Shown piece after piece: positions 42,149 to 51,241 of a DNA stretch of 64,000 nt. Position numbers and translations under genes: made by a program. The notes beneath the pieces are model-generated. The model saw only the letters and a list, made by a program, of their open reading frames with translations. It was not told the DNA's origin and searched no databases. The stretch's first letter is position 1. Each line of letters opens with the position of its first letter. Source of the DNA: Pigmentiphaga litoralis. GTDB taxonomy: Bacteria > Pseudomonadota > Gammaproteobacteria > Burkholderiales > Burkholderiaceae_B. The stretch spans positions 1 through 64,000 of the forward strand of contig NZ_BMXQ01000003.1 in assembly GCF_014651835.1 (NCBI RefSeq), given 5' to 3'.

Positions 42149-44119
42149 TCAATCGATCAACATCGGCAGCACCATCATCTGCTGCCCGTTGATGTGCATG
42201 CGCCGCTGCAGCGCATTGACCGCCTGGTTGTGCAGCAGGCGGGTGAACAGGTTGTCGCGCTTGAACACCAGCTTGCTCGCAAAGAAGAGCGTGTTGGGAT
42301 AGGTCTCCAGCGTTTCATTGCACAGCTTTTCCAGGGTCTGCACCGCATCGGTCCCGTACCCCAGTCGGCTGTCGGCCGCCATGCCGTAGCTGTTGCAGAA
42401 GCGCTCGAAAAACTTCAGCGACGTGGCCGCCTGCATCCGCATCGCTTCCAGCGCCTCGGGCCCGCCATAGACCCGCGCATCCACCGTGCGGGCGTTGATG
42501 AACACAAAATTCTTGAAGTGGTCCGGGAACATGCGCTGCACCCACAGCAGCGCATGCAGACCGCCGCCGCGGCTGGACCCGACCAGGAACGCCGCCGTGG
42601 GCGCTTGCGGATCGAGCGAGGGCGGATTGCATTCGGACCCGAAGGCTTGATTGGCAAAGATCTCGTCGACCAGGGCGATGCGCCGGCGGGTGTCCTGGTA
42701 GTGCGCACGAATGCCAAAGCACGCCAGGATCAGGGCCGACGTGATCAGCAGCGTGGCCCAGCCCCCTTCGTAGAATTTTTCGACCACCGTCACCATCAGG
42801 ATGGCGCTGGTCATCGCCAGCGCGACCAAGGACAGCGCCAGCCGGCGTTTCCAGTGGCGGCGGTGCGCGGGGTTGCGCCGGTTCGCGATCCAGTAGCGCG
42901 ACAGCCCGGCCAGCGACAGGGTGAAGGTCAGGAACACGTTGATCGAATACAGCACCACCAGCAGCGACACCTTGCCGCCGGTCAGGATCAGGATCGCCAG
43001 GGCCGCGATGCCCATCAGCAGAATGCCGTTTTCAGTCACCAGCCGGTTGGACAGGTAGCGGAAGCGGTGCGGCACCCATGAATCGGCCGCCATGTTGGAC
43101 AGCACCGAAGGCCCGCCCAGAAAGCCGGTGTTGGCCGCGACGAACAGCAGGCCGGCTTCGAAGATCAGCACCAGCGTCAGTGCGACAACCAGGCCGCTGC
43201 CGGTCAGCCCCATTTCGCCCAGGATGTCCTGGAACACGACGGCGTTCAGCGTCTGTCCTTCCACCGGGGCGGCCGCCCACAGCAGGTAGAGCAGGATGAT
43301 GCCGCCGGCCGTGAACGCCAGGCTGATCGCCATCAGCATCATCGTCATCTTGCCGGTACGCACCACGGGTTCGGCCAGGCGATCGACGTTGTTCGACACC
43401 GCTTCGATCCCCGTGTAGGTGCCGCCACCCAGTGAATAGGCCTTCATGAACACGGCCAGCACGAACAGCCAGCCGGCCTCTTCGGTAAAGCTGTCCAGCT
43501 CGGCAAAGGTGTCGGGAATCAGGGCGGGCAGGCCGTCGGCATGCGCAAAGATGCCCCAGCCGATCAGAATCACATGGGTGATCACGAAGCCGATAAAGAT
43601 CGGCAGCAGGAAACGGATGCTTTCCTTGGCGCCGCGCAGGTTGAGCCATAACAGCAGCAGGACCATGGCGCAGGCTGTCCAGGTCTTGAACGGCTGCCAG
43701 GTGGCGGGAAGCAGCGAGAACAGCGCGTCGGTGCCGCTGGCCACCGAGATGGCGATGGTCAGGACGTAGTCAACGATCAGCGCCGACCCGGACACCAGGC
43801 CGGCTGTCGGCCCGAGCAGGGCGGTCGACACCCGGTAGCCCCCCCCGCCCGTCGGGAACAATTCGATCACCTGGTTGTAGGCCAGCGCCACGACGAACAC
43901 CGTGATCGCGGTAGCCACGGCAAGGAACAGCGCCAGGTGCGTGTGGGTCCCCAAGGCGCGGAAGGCCTCTTCAGGGCCATAGGCCGACGACGACAATCCA
44001 TCGGCGCCCAGGCCGACCCAGGCCAGGAAGGCCGCAAGCGCGATCGAGTGGCGGGTATCGGCGGACAAGGGGTCGCGGGCCTTGCCCAGCAGGCGTTCCC
44101 GCCACGACGATGCTTTCAT
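42149..44119 (-). CDS. KimA-like APC-superfamily permease
   Basis: A 656-residue membrane protein with about 12 helices (25-465) and a soluble C-terminal domain of about 190 residues. The strings GADGLSSSAYGPEEAF, PTGGGGYRVSTALLG, LIVDYVLTIAISVASGTDAL and LNLRGAKES match the KUP/KimA branch of the APC superfamily, which takes up potassium by proton symport in Bacillus; amino-acid transport is an alternative. The C-terminal domain contains SSRGGGLHALLWVQRMFPDH and may be regulatory. It is divergent from ridA across 198 bases. Confidence 0.82.
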   Translation of the reverse strand: MKASSWRERLLGKARDPLSADTRHSIALAAFLAWVGLGADGLSSSAYGPEEAFRALGTHTHLALFLAVATAITVFVVALAYNQVIELFPTGGGGYRVSTALLGPTAGLVSGSALIVDYVLTIAISVASGTDALFSLLPATWQPFKTWTACAMVLLLLWLNLRGAKESIRFLLPIFIGFVITHVILIGWGIFAHADGLPALIPDTFAELDSFTEEAGWLFVLAVFMKAYSLGGGTYTGIEAVSNNVDRLAEPVVRTGKMTMMLMAISLAFTAGGIILLYLLWAAAPVEGQTLNAVVFQDILGEMGLTGSGLVVALTLVLIFEAGLLFVAANTGFLGGPSVLSNMAADSWVPHRFRYLSNRLVTENGILLMGIAALAILILTGGKVSLLVVLYSINVFLTFTLSLAGLSRYWIANRRNPAHRRHWKRRLALSLVALAMTSAILMVTVVEKFYEGGWATLLITSALILACFGIRAHYQDTRRRIALVDEIFANQAFGSECNPPSLDPQAPTAAFLVGSSRGGGLHALLWVQRMFPDHFKNFVFINARTVDARVYGGPEALEAMRMQAATSLKFFERFCNSYGMAADSRLGYGTDAVQTLEKLCNETLETYPNTLFFASKLVFKRDNLFTRLLHNQAVNALQRRMHINGQQMMVLPMLID

Positions 44120-44317
44120 ACCTAGGGTTCCAGAGGGGCGGTGGCTGGACGCTCGAACGCTGGCCTGCGTTGCACGGCGCTTGCGAATGTTAACGGGGAT
44201 ATTGTTACCTGGTCGTTCAAACCGGTGCTATTGGACTTGGATTTCTGATAGCTTTGTACATGGCGCGCCGCGTTGGCCGTTTCGCCGCCGTCTCCTTCCG
44301 CATCCCAGGACTTCACC

Positions 44318-44707
44318 ATGACGAAAGAAATTCTTCACACCGACCAGGCGCCCGCTGCCGTTGGCCCGTATTCGCAAGCCGTTGCCGTGCCGGCCGGCGG
44401 GAAGGTGGTGTATCTGTCGGGCCAGATCGGCCTGGAGCCGTCCACCGGCGTCATGGTCAACGACACGTTCGACGCGGAAGTGCGCCGGGCCTTTGCCAAC
44501 ATGACGGCGGTGGTGACCGCGGCGGGCGGCACGCTGGCGCAGGTCGTGAAGCTGACCCTGTTCCTGACCGATCTGTCCAAGTTCGGGCAGGTCAACGACA
44601 TCATGGCCGAACTGATCCCCCAGCCTTTTCCGGCGCGCTCCACCGTGGGCGTCAAGGAATTGCCCAAGGGCGCGACCTTTGAAGTCGAAGCGATCCTGGT
44701 GATCTGA
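44318..44707 (+). CDS. ridA: RidA-family enamine/imine deaminase
   Basis: A 129-residue YjgF/YER057c/RidA protein. It shows AVGPYSQAV (13-21), LSGQIGLEP, LFLTDLSKFGQVNDI and the catalytic arginine in FPARSTVGVKELPKGA with Glu in FEVEAI. It hydrolyses reactive 2-aminoacrylate-type enamines to ketoacids, protecting PLP enzymes. The ATG at 44318 gives the family start (MTKEILHTDQAPA). Its TGA is followed at once by the TTG start of recG, with no spacing. Confidence 0.93.
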   Translation: MTKEILHTDQAPAAVGPYSQAVAVPAGGKVVYLSGQIGLEPSTGVMVNDTFDAEVRRAFANMTAVVTAAGGTLAQVVKLTLFLTDLSKFGQVNDIMAELIPQPFPARSTVGVKELPKGATFEVEAILVI

Positions 44708-46786
44708 TTGCCTGTTGCCGAGTCGCCTGCCAAGGCTCCCGCCAAGGTCCTGTCCGTCCAGCAACGCAAGATGGCGAAGCTGGGCCTGCACGGTCCTGAA
44801 GACCTGATTCTTCATCTGCCGATCCGGTACGAAGACGAGACGGCCATTACGCCGATCGCCCGTCTGATTCCCGGCATGTGGGCGCAGGTGGAGGGCGAAG
44901 TCACGAGTTGCGAAGTCACGTACCGGCCGCGCAAGCAGCTGAAGGCGTCGATTCGTGACGAGTCGGGCGAACTCGGCCTGCGTTACCTGAACTTCTACCC
45001 CAGCCAGCAGAAGCAGCTGGCGGTCGGCCGGCGCATTCGTGCACGGGGCGAGGCGCGGGGCGGCTTTTTCGGCATGGAGATGGTGCACCCGCGCACGACG
45101 GTCGCCAGCGACGTGTCGCGCCTTCCGACCTCGCTGACCCCGGTCTATCCGACCACGGAAGGCCTGCCGCAAGGCGTGCTGCGCAAGGCGATTGCCGAGG
45201 CCCTGCAGGACGCCGATCTGTCGGACACGCTGCCTGAATCGCTGCGCCAGCAGTACGACCTGATGGGGTTTGCGCAAGCGGTCCGGCTGCTGCATTACCC
45301 GCCGGCCGACGTCGACCCGGAAGGCCTGACCGCCCGCGCCCACCCGGCCTGGCTGCGAGTGAAGTTCGATGAACTGCTGGCGCAGCAGCTGTCGCTGGCC
45401 AAGGCCCGCGCCGCGCGGCTGGACAAGCGTGCCGTGCGCCTGCCCTTGCGCAAGGGGGACGACACCGTTGTGTCCCGGCTGCTGGCGACGCTGCCGTTTG
45501 GCCTGACGGGTGCGCAGCAGCGCGTGCTCAAGGAGATTGCGGCCGACCTGGCCAAGCCCAATCCCATGCATCGCCTGCTGCAGGGCGACGTGGGCAGCGG
45601 CAAGACCGTGGTGGCGGCGCTGGCGGCCGCGCAGGCGATCGACAACGGCTACCAGGCGGCCTTGATGGCGCCGACCGAAATCCTGGCCGAGCAGCACTAC
45701 CGCAAGCTGGTGGACTGGTTCGCGCCGCTGGGCATCAAGGTGATGTGGCTGACCGGCAGCCTGAGCGCCAAGGTGCGGCGCGAGGCCGTGGCCGCCATCG
45801 AAAGCGGCGAGGCCCATCTGGCCGTGGGCACCCAGGCGTTGATCCAGGACCAGGTCACGTTTTCCAGGCTGGGCCTGGCCATTGTCGACGAGCAGCACCG
45901 CTTTGGCGTGGGCCAGCGGCTGGCCTTGCGGGGCAAGGGCGGCGGCAAGGCCGGAGCGGACCTCTACCCGCATCAGCTGATGATGACCGCGACACCGATT
46001 CCGCGCACCCTGGCCATGACTTTTTTCGCCGACCTGGACGTGTCCGTCATCGACGAGCTGCCCCCGGGCCGTACGCCCGTCGTGACCAAGCTGCTGTCGG
46101 ACGCGCGTCGTGACGAGGTCGTGGCGCGTATCCATGAGGCGGCGCGGACCGGCCGCCAGGTCTACTGGGTCTGTCCGCTGGTCGAAGAAAGCGAGACGCT
46201 GGAACTGCAGACCGCCGTCGACACGCATCTGGCGCTGACCCAGGCCTTGCCGGGCTTGCGTGTCGGGCTGGTGCATGGCCGTCTGCCCACGGCGGAAAAA
46301 GCCGCCGTCATGCAGGCCTTCAAGGCGGGCGAGATCCACCTGCTGGTCGCCACGACCGTGATCGAAGTGGGCGTGGACGTACCCAATGCATCACTGATGG
46401 TGATCGAGCACGCCGAACGGTTTGGCCTGGCGCAGCTGCATCAGCTGCGCGGGCGGGTAGGGCGCGGCGCCGCCGAATCGGTGTGCGTGCTGCTGTTCCA
46501 GACGCCGCTGTCCATGATTGCCAAGGCGCGCCTGCGCACCATGCACGAGACCACCGATGGCTTCGAGATCGCGCGGCGGGATCTGGAACTGCGCGGGCCG
46601 GGAGAATTCCTGGGCGTGCGCCAGTCGGGTCTGGCACTGATGCGTTTTGCCGACCTGGAAACCGATATCGAGATCGCCGAACAGGCGCATGAGGCCGCGG
46701 CATTGCTGCAGGCTACCCAGCCGGACGTCGTGGCGCGTCACCTGGCGCGCTGGATGCGCGGCCGCGAAGATTTTCTCAAGGCATGA
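44708..46786 (+). CDS. recG: ATP-dependent DNA helicase RecG
   Basis: A 692-residue RecG that rescues stalled forks and drives branch migration. It has an N-terminal OB/wedge region (EVTYRPRKQLKASIRDESG), Walker A GDVGSGKTVVAALAA near 293, DEQHRFGVGQR near 395, TATPIPRTLAMTFFADLDVS near 425 and the helicase C block LLVATTVIEVGVDVPNAS near 550 with QLRGRVGRG. The start is read as TTG 44708, directly after the ridA stop, because the frame is open and basic/Ala/Pro residues lead into LSVQQRKMAKLGL. The alternative ATG 44771 would shorten the N-terminus by 21 residues. Confidence 0.95.
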   Translation: MPVAESPAKAPAKVLSVQQRKMAKLGLHGPEDLILHLPIRYEDETAITPIARLIPGMWAQVEGEVTSCEVTYRPRKQLKASIRDESGELGLRYLNFYPSQQKQLAVGRRIRARGEARGGFFGMEMVHPRTTVASDVSRLPTSLTPVYPTTEGLPQGVLRKAIAEALQDADLSDTLPESLRQQYDLMGFAQAVRLLHYPPADVDPEGLTARAHPAWLRVKFDELLAQQLSLAKARAARLDKRAVRLPLRKGDDTVVSRLLATLPFGLTGAQQRVLKEIAADLAKPNPMHRLLQGDVGSGKTVVAALAAAQAIDNGYQAALMAPTEILAEQHYRKLVDWFAPLGIKVMWLTGSLSAKVRREAVAAIESGEAHLAVGTQALIQDQVTFSRLGLAIVDEQHRFGVGQRLALRGKGGGKAGADLYPHQLMMTATPIPRTLAMTFFADLDVSVIDELPPGRTPVVTKLLSDARRDEVVARIHEAARTGRQVYWVCPLVEESETLELQTAVDTHLALTQALPGLRVGLVHGRLPTAEKAAVMQAFKAGEIHLLVATTVIEVGVDVPNASLMVIEHAERFGLAQLHQLRGRVGRGAAESVCVLLFQTPLSMIAKARLRTMHETTDGFEIARRDLELRGPGEFLGVRQSGLALMRFADLETDIEIAEQAHEAAALLQATQPDVVARHLARWMRGREDFLKA

Positions 46787-46801
46787 GCCGGAGGCAGGGC
46801 A

Positions 46802-47746
46802 ATGACGCTGACCGAGTTGAAGTACATCGTGGCCGTGGCGCGCGAACGGCATTTCGGACGCGCGGCCGAAGCCTGTTTTGTCAGCCAGCCGACACTGTCG
46901 GTGGCGATCCGCAAGCTGGAAGACGAGCTGGGCGTGACGATCTTCGAGCGGGGCGGCTCGGAAGTCGGCGTGACGCCGATCGGCCAGCGGGTGGTGGCGC
47001 AGGCGCAAAAAGTGCTGGAAGAAGGCGCTAACCTGAAGGAAATCGCCAAGCAGGGGCATGATCCGCTATCGGGCGCCTTGCGAGTGGGCGTGATCTACAC
47101 GATCAGTCCGTATCTGTTGCCGCAGCTGATTCCGCGCCTGATCGAACGCACGCCGCAGATGCCGCTGCTGCTGCAGGAATACTTCACGGTGCGGCTGCTT
47201 GAATTGCTGCGCCAGGGCGAGATCGACTGCGCCATCATGGCCCTGCCGCTGCCCGACGCGGGCCTGGTGATCCAGCCTTTGTATGACGAGCCCTTCGTGG
47301 TGGCGGTGCCAAAGAAGCATCCGTGGGCCAACCGGAAAAGCGTGGCATCGGAAGAGCTGAAGAACGAGACGATGCTGCTTCTGGGCAGCGGGCACTGTTT
47401 TCGCGACCAGGTGCTGGAAGTCTGCCCCGAGCTGGCGCGGTTTTCGGCGTCGAACGATGGCATTCAGCGCACGTTCGAAGGGTCGTCACTGGAGACGATC
47501 CGGCATATGGTGGCGTCGGGCATCGGCATCACCGTGGTGCCCAAGACGTCGGTGCCGGCACATCCGGATGAGCGTGAGATGCTGGCCTACATTCCGTTCG
47601 AGGATCCGGCGCCCGATCGCCGGGTGGTGCTGGCGTGGCGCAAGAGCTTTCCGCGCACCCAGGCCATCGAGGCGCTGGTGGCCGCCGTGCAGGACTGCGA
47701 TCTGAACGGCGTGACAATGATTTCCGAGGCAGCGCAAGAGGTCTGA
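46802..47746 (+). CDS. oxyR: Hydrogen-peroxide-sensing regulator OxyR
   Basis: A 314-residue LysR-type regulator. The HTH is AAEACFVSQPTLSVAIRKLE (21-40). The redox pair Cys199 and Cys208 lies in GHCFRDQVLEVC, with the same numbering as E. coli OxyR, so disulfide-based peroxide sensing should be intact. It starts 15 bases after recG, the recG-oxyR linkage seen in several pseudomonads and betaproteobacteria. Dps, a classic OxyR target, follows 80 bases downstream. No terminator separates them, so some read-through is likely. Confidence 0.95.
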   Translation: MTLTELKYIVAVARERHFGRAAEACFVSQPTLSVAIRKLEDELGVTIFERGGSEVGVTPIGQRVVAQAQKVLEEGANLKEIAKQGHDPLSGALRVGVIYTISPYLLPQLIPRLIERTPQMPLLLQEYFTVRLLELLRQGEIDCAIMALPLPDAGLVIQPLYDEPFVVAVPKKHPWANRKSVASEELKNETMLLLGSGHCFRDQVLEVCPELARFSASNDGIQRTFEGSSLETIRHMVASGIGITVVPKTSVPAHPDEREMLAYIPFEDPAPDRRVVLAWRKSFPRTQAIEALVAAVQDCDLNGVTMISEAAQEV

Positions 47747-47826
47747 ACGTTGTCTTGTAATGCGGCGAATGATCGCCATCTGGTAATTTGTTCATAGGTC
47801 TCGAACAACAACGAGGGGAGTAAACG

Positions 47827-48378
47827 ATGGTCAAGAAAGTTAGCACGAAAGTCCCGGAACCCGTGAAGGTTTCCGCCGGCAAGAACATGAGCCAAACCGC
47901 CGTGGTCGCGCCACGCATCGACATCGGCATTTCGGATGCCGACCGCACCGCCGTCGCGGGTGGTCTGTCGAAGCTCCTGGCCGACACCTACACGCTGTAT
48001 CAGATGACCCATAACTTCCACTGGAACGTGACGGGTCCGATGTTCAACACGCTGCACACGATGTTCATGACGCAGTACACCGAGCTCTGGAATTCGATCG
48101 ACGACGTGGCCGAACGTATCCGCGCCCTGGGTCACTTCGCCCCGGGTACCTACCGCGACTTCAACCAGCTCTCGTCGATCGAAGAGCCGGTCAATGTGCC
48201 CGAAGCGCTGGACATGGTCCGCCTGCTGGTGTCGGGTCACGAAGCCGTGGCGCGCACCGCTCGCGAGACCTTCGCGATGGCCGATGCCGCCAACGACCAG
48301 CCAACGGCCGACCTGATGACGCAGCGCCTGGACATCCACGAAAAGACCGCGTGGATGCTGCGCAGCATCCTGCAGTAA
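47827..48378 (+). CDS. dps: Dps-family DNA-protection miniferritin
   Basis: A 183-residue Dps protein. The ferroxidase residues are in [20 protein letters not shown] and [17 protein letters not shown] (about 60-103), at the two-fold interface of the dodecamer. A lysine-rich N-terminus ([20 protein letters not shown]) would bind DNA. It oxidises Fe2+ with peroxide and stores the iron, shielding the chromosome. GAGGGGAG precedes the ATG. The gene lies after oxyR and before a strong terminator. Its promoter probably contains an OxyR site, but no clear ATAG-type tetrad could be assigned. Confidence 0.94.
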   Translation: MVKKVSTKVPEPVKVSAGKNMSQTAVVAPRIDIGISDADRTAVAGGLSKLLADTYTLYQMTHNFHWNVTGPMFNTLHTMFMTQYTELWNSIDDVAERIRALGHFAPGTYRDFNQLSSIEEPVNVPEALDMVRLLVSGHEAVARTARETFAMADAANDQPTADLMTQRLDIHEKTAWMLRSILQ

Positions 48379-48423
48379 TCGACAGCGATGTCATGGGACC
48401 GGCGCCAGCCGCGTCCCGAAGGG

Positions 48424-48452
48424 AACCGCGGCAGGCGCCGCGGTTTTTTTTC
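48424..48452 (+). terminator. Rho-independent terminator after dps
   Basis: AACCGCGGC and GCCGCGGTT form a 9-bp stem around AGGC, followed by eight T. It ends the ridA-recG-oxyR-dps region. Confidence 0.92.
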
Positions 48453-48490
48453 GCCTGCGAATCCGCCCGCCACCCCCTCCAAAAAATTAG

Positions 48491-48518
48491 TTGAAACCTA
48501 AAGGTTTTCGGCTACAGT
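48491..48518 (+). promoter_or_regulatory. Promoter and operator of the CoA-ligase gene
   Basis: A -35 TTGAAA (48491-48496) and -10 TACAGT (48513-48518) are 16 bases apart. The dyad AAACCT-AA-AGGTTT (48494-48507) overlaps the -35 and fills the spacer, so a bound repressor would block polymerase. Its sequence differs from the MarR-type palindromes elsewhere. Confidence 0.65.
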
Positions 48519-48578
48519 TATTGGAAGAGACCCCCCGCGCGCAGACGCGGGACCACCACAACGCCGTTGGAGGCCAGC

Positions 48579-50228
48579 ATGGAGCGTTCGGCGCACATCG
48601 ATAGCTTTTCGCGGGATCATTTGCCCGACCCAGGGCTGTGGCCCGACTTCCTGCTCGACAACCCCGACGTGGCCTATCCGGCGCGCATCAACTGCGCGGC
48701 CGAGCTGGTCGACGGCGCCGTGGCGCGCGGGCAGGGCGAGCGTCCGGCGCTGCACTGGCTGGGTGAAACCGGTCCGGCATCCCTGACTTATCGGGACTTG
48801 CAGCGCGCCGTCAACCGCGTTGCGCACGTGCTGACCGGCGACATGGGCCTGGTGCCCGGCAACCGGCTGCTGCTGCGCGGCCCGAACAACGCTGGCATGG
48901 CCATCGCCTGGCTGGCCGCGGTCAAGGCGGGGCTGGTGGTCGTGCCGACCATGCCGCTGCTGCGCGCCACCGAACTCAAGCAGATCATCGACAAGGCCGA
49001 GGTCACCGCCGCCCTGTGCGACGTGCGGCTCAAGGATGATCTGGTTGCATGCACGGACGACGGGCAGGCCCACTATTGCGCGTCGCTGCAGCGCGTGGTG
49101 CTGTTCAACGCCACCGGCGCGAACGACGCCAGCGCGCAGGAACTGGAAACGCTGGCCGCCGGCAAGCCCGACCACTTCGATGCCTGCGATACCGCGATCG
49201 ATGACGTGTGCCTGATCGCGTTCACCAGCGGCACCACCGGGTCGCCCAAGGGGTGCATGCACTTTCATCGCGACGTACTGGCGATGTGTGACCTCTTCCC
49301 GCGCCATGTGCTGAAAGCGACGCAGGACGACGTGTTTTGCGGCACGCCGCCGCTGGCCTTTACCTTCGGGCTGGGGGGCATGCTGTGCTTTCCGCTGCGG
49401 GTGGGCGCATCGGTGGTGCTGGCCGAGCGCCTGACACCCGAGTCCCTGCTGCAGACCATCCAGGATTTCCGCGCCACCATCGTGTTCACGGCGCCCACCT
49501 TTTATCGCCAGATGGCGGCGCTGGTCGGCAGCTTTGATCTGTCGTCCTTGCGCGCCAGCGTGTCGGCGGGCGAAGCCTTGCCCGACGCTACGCGGCAGCT
49601 CTGGAAGCAGGCCACCGGCCTGGAAATGACGGACGGCATCGGCAGCACCGAGATGATCCACATCTTCATTTCGAGCACTGGAAGCGACGTGCGCAAGGGC
49701 GCCATCGGCAAGCCCGTGCCGGGATATGAGGCCTGCATCGTCGACGAGCAGATGCAGCCCGTGCCGCCGGGTACCCCGGGCCGTCTGGCGGTGCGCGGTC
49801 CGACCGGATGCAAATATCTGGCCGATACCCGCCAGGCCACGGCCGTGCAGAACGGCTGGAACCTGACCGGCGACAGCTTCCTGATGGATGCCGACGGCTA
49901 CCTGTTCTACCAGGCGCGCGCCGACGACATGATTATTTCGGCCGGCTACAACATTGCCGGGCCGGAAGTGGAAAGCGCCTTGCTGCTGCATGAGGCCGTG
50001 GCCGAGTGTGGGGTGGTGGGGGCGCCGGACGCCGAACGTGGCCAGGTGGTAAAGGCGTTTGTTGTCTTGAAGCCGGGATTCACGCCTGACGACGGCATGG
50101 TCAAGACGCTGCAGGATTACGTCAAGGCCACGATCGCGCCCTACAAGTATCCCCGCACGATCCAGTTCGTGGAGGGACTGCCGCGCACCGAAACCGGGAA
50201 ACTGAAGCGTTACGCGCTGCGCACCTGA
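48579..50228 (+). CDS. Aminobenzoate/benzoate-type CoA ligase
   Basis: A 549-residue ANL-superfamily ligase of the benzoate/2-aminobenzoate branch. It shows the P-loop AFTSGTTGSPKGCMHFHRD (about 212-230), PPLAFTFGLGGMLCFPL (about 261), GIGSTEMIHIF (about 356), NLTGDSFLMDADGYLFYQAR (about 427-446) and the catalytic lysine in RTETGKLKRY near the C-terminus. It converts an aromatic acid to its CoA thioester with ATP. TTGGAGG sets ATG 48579. No ring-cleaving genes are adjacent, so it may serve a pathway encoded elsewhere. Its operator suggests induction by the substrate or its CoA ester. Confidence 0.87.
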   Translation: MERSAHIDSFSRDHLPDPGLWPDFLLDNPDVAYPARINCAAELVDGAVARGQGERPALHWLGETGPASLTYRDLQRAVNRVAHVLTGDMGLVPGNRLLLRGPNNAGMAIAWLAAVKAGLVVVPTMPLLRATELKQIIDKAEVTAALCDVRLKDDLVACTDDGQAHYCASLQRVVLFNATGANDASAQELETLAAGKPDHFDACDTAIDDVCLIAFTSGTTGSPKGCMHFHRDVLAMCDLFPRHVLKATQDDVFCGTPPLAFTFGLGGMLCFPLRVGASVVLAERLTPESLLQTIQDFRATIVFTAPTFYRQMAALVGSFDLSSLRASVSAGEALPDATRQLWKQATGLEMTDGIGSTEMIHIFISSTGSDVRKGAIGKPVPGYEACIVDEQMQPVPPGTPGRLAVRGPTGCKYLADTRQATAVQNGWNLTGDSFLMDADGYLFYQARADDMIISAGYNIAGPEVESALLLHEAVAECGVVGAPDAERGQVVKAFVVLKPGFTPDDGMVKTLQDYVKATIAPYKYPRTIQFVEGLPRTETGKLKRYALRT

Positions 50229-50282
50229 ACGCGCGTTCGTTCGATCTGGCCCTTGGGCCCCCGGGCTTGTTACGATGGCGGG

Positions 50283-51170
50283 ATGACTTCCGCCTCTATC
50301 TCTTTGGCGCAGCGTGTCGGCCTGTATGCGCGGCTGGTGCGCATCGACAAGCCCATCGGCATTTTGCTGCTGCTGTGGCCCACGCTGTGGGCCCTCTGGA
50401 TCGCCAGCAACGGCGCGCCTGCGCCGTATCTCGTATTTGCGTTCGTGCTCGGGACGGCCCTGATGCGATCGGCCGGCTGCGCCATCAACGATTACTTTGA
50501 CCGCGATGTGGATCTGCACGTGGCGCGCACCAGGGACCGGGTGCTGACGTCCGGACTGATCTCGCCAAAAGAAGCCCTGCTGGTCGCGGCCGGACTGGCG
50601 CTGGTGTCCTTCCTGCTGGTGCTGCCCATGAATTACCTGGTGTGGGCCCTGGCCGTGGTGGCGGCTTTTCTGGCCGTCAGCTATCCCAAATTCAAGCGTT
50701 TTTTTGCCATCCCCCAGGCCTATCTGGGCATCGCGTTTGGCTTCGGCATTCCGATGGCCTTTGCGGCCGTCCTGGGCACCGTGCCCGCCATCGGCTGGCT
50801 GATGCTGCTGGCCAATATCGTCTGGGCCATTGCCTATGACACCGAATACGCCATGGTGGACCGGCCGGACGACCTGAAGCTGGGGCTGCATACGTCGGCC
50901 ATTACCTTTGGCCGCTACGACGTGCTGATGGTCGGCATCTGTTATGCCGTCACGCTGGCCATGCTGGGCGGGATCGGTGTTTCGCTGGGCTACGGCTGGG
51001 CCTTTTATCTGGGGCTGGCGGCCGCGGCGGCGATCGCGGTGAGGCACCTGGTGTGGATCCGGCACCGCGAGCCAGGCCCATGCTTTCGTGCCTTCCTGAA
51101 CAACACCTGGTTCGGCTTTGCCGTGTTTGCGGGCATCTTCGTCCAGACGTCCGTGCTGTCCCGCGCCTGA
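50283..51170 (+). CDS. ubiA: 4-Hydroxybenzoate octaprenyltransferase UbiA
   Basis: A 295-residue membrane prenyltransferase with eight to nine helices. The two Asp-rich motifs are NDYFDRDVD (69-77) and [12 protein letters not shown] (about 194-205). It attaches the polyprenyl tail to 4-hydroxybenzoate in ubiquinone synthesis at the inner membrane. The start is ATG 50283; the frame from 50253 adds ten residues without motif value. It follows the ligase by 54 bases in the same direction but is probably separately regulated. Confidence 0.95.
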   Translation: MTSASISLAQRVGLYARLVRIDKPIGILLLLWPTLWALWIASNGAPAPYLVFAFVLGTALMRSAGCAINDYFDRDVDLHVARTRDRVLTSGLISPKEALLVAAGLALVSFLLVLPMNYLVWALAVVAAFLAVSYPKFKRFFAIPQAYLGIAFGFGIPMAFAAVLGTVPAIGWLMLLANIVWAIAYDTEYAMVDRPDDLKLGLHTSAITFGRYDVLMVGICYAVTLAMLGGIGVSLGYGWAFYLGLAAAAAIAVRHLVWIRHREPGPCFRAFLNNTWFGFAVFAGIFVQTSVLSRA

Positions 51171-51241
51171 TCGGCGGTCCGCGGGCAGGGGCCCGGCGGG
51201 TCGACGCACGCTTATAATCCTTCCTTTTTGCGCCCACCGCC

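Noticed and set aside
48498-51209. A 903-residue minus-strand open frame opposite the CoA ligase and ubiA
   Set aside because: Both genes on the other strand have strong motifs; the antisense frame has none.
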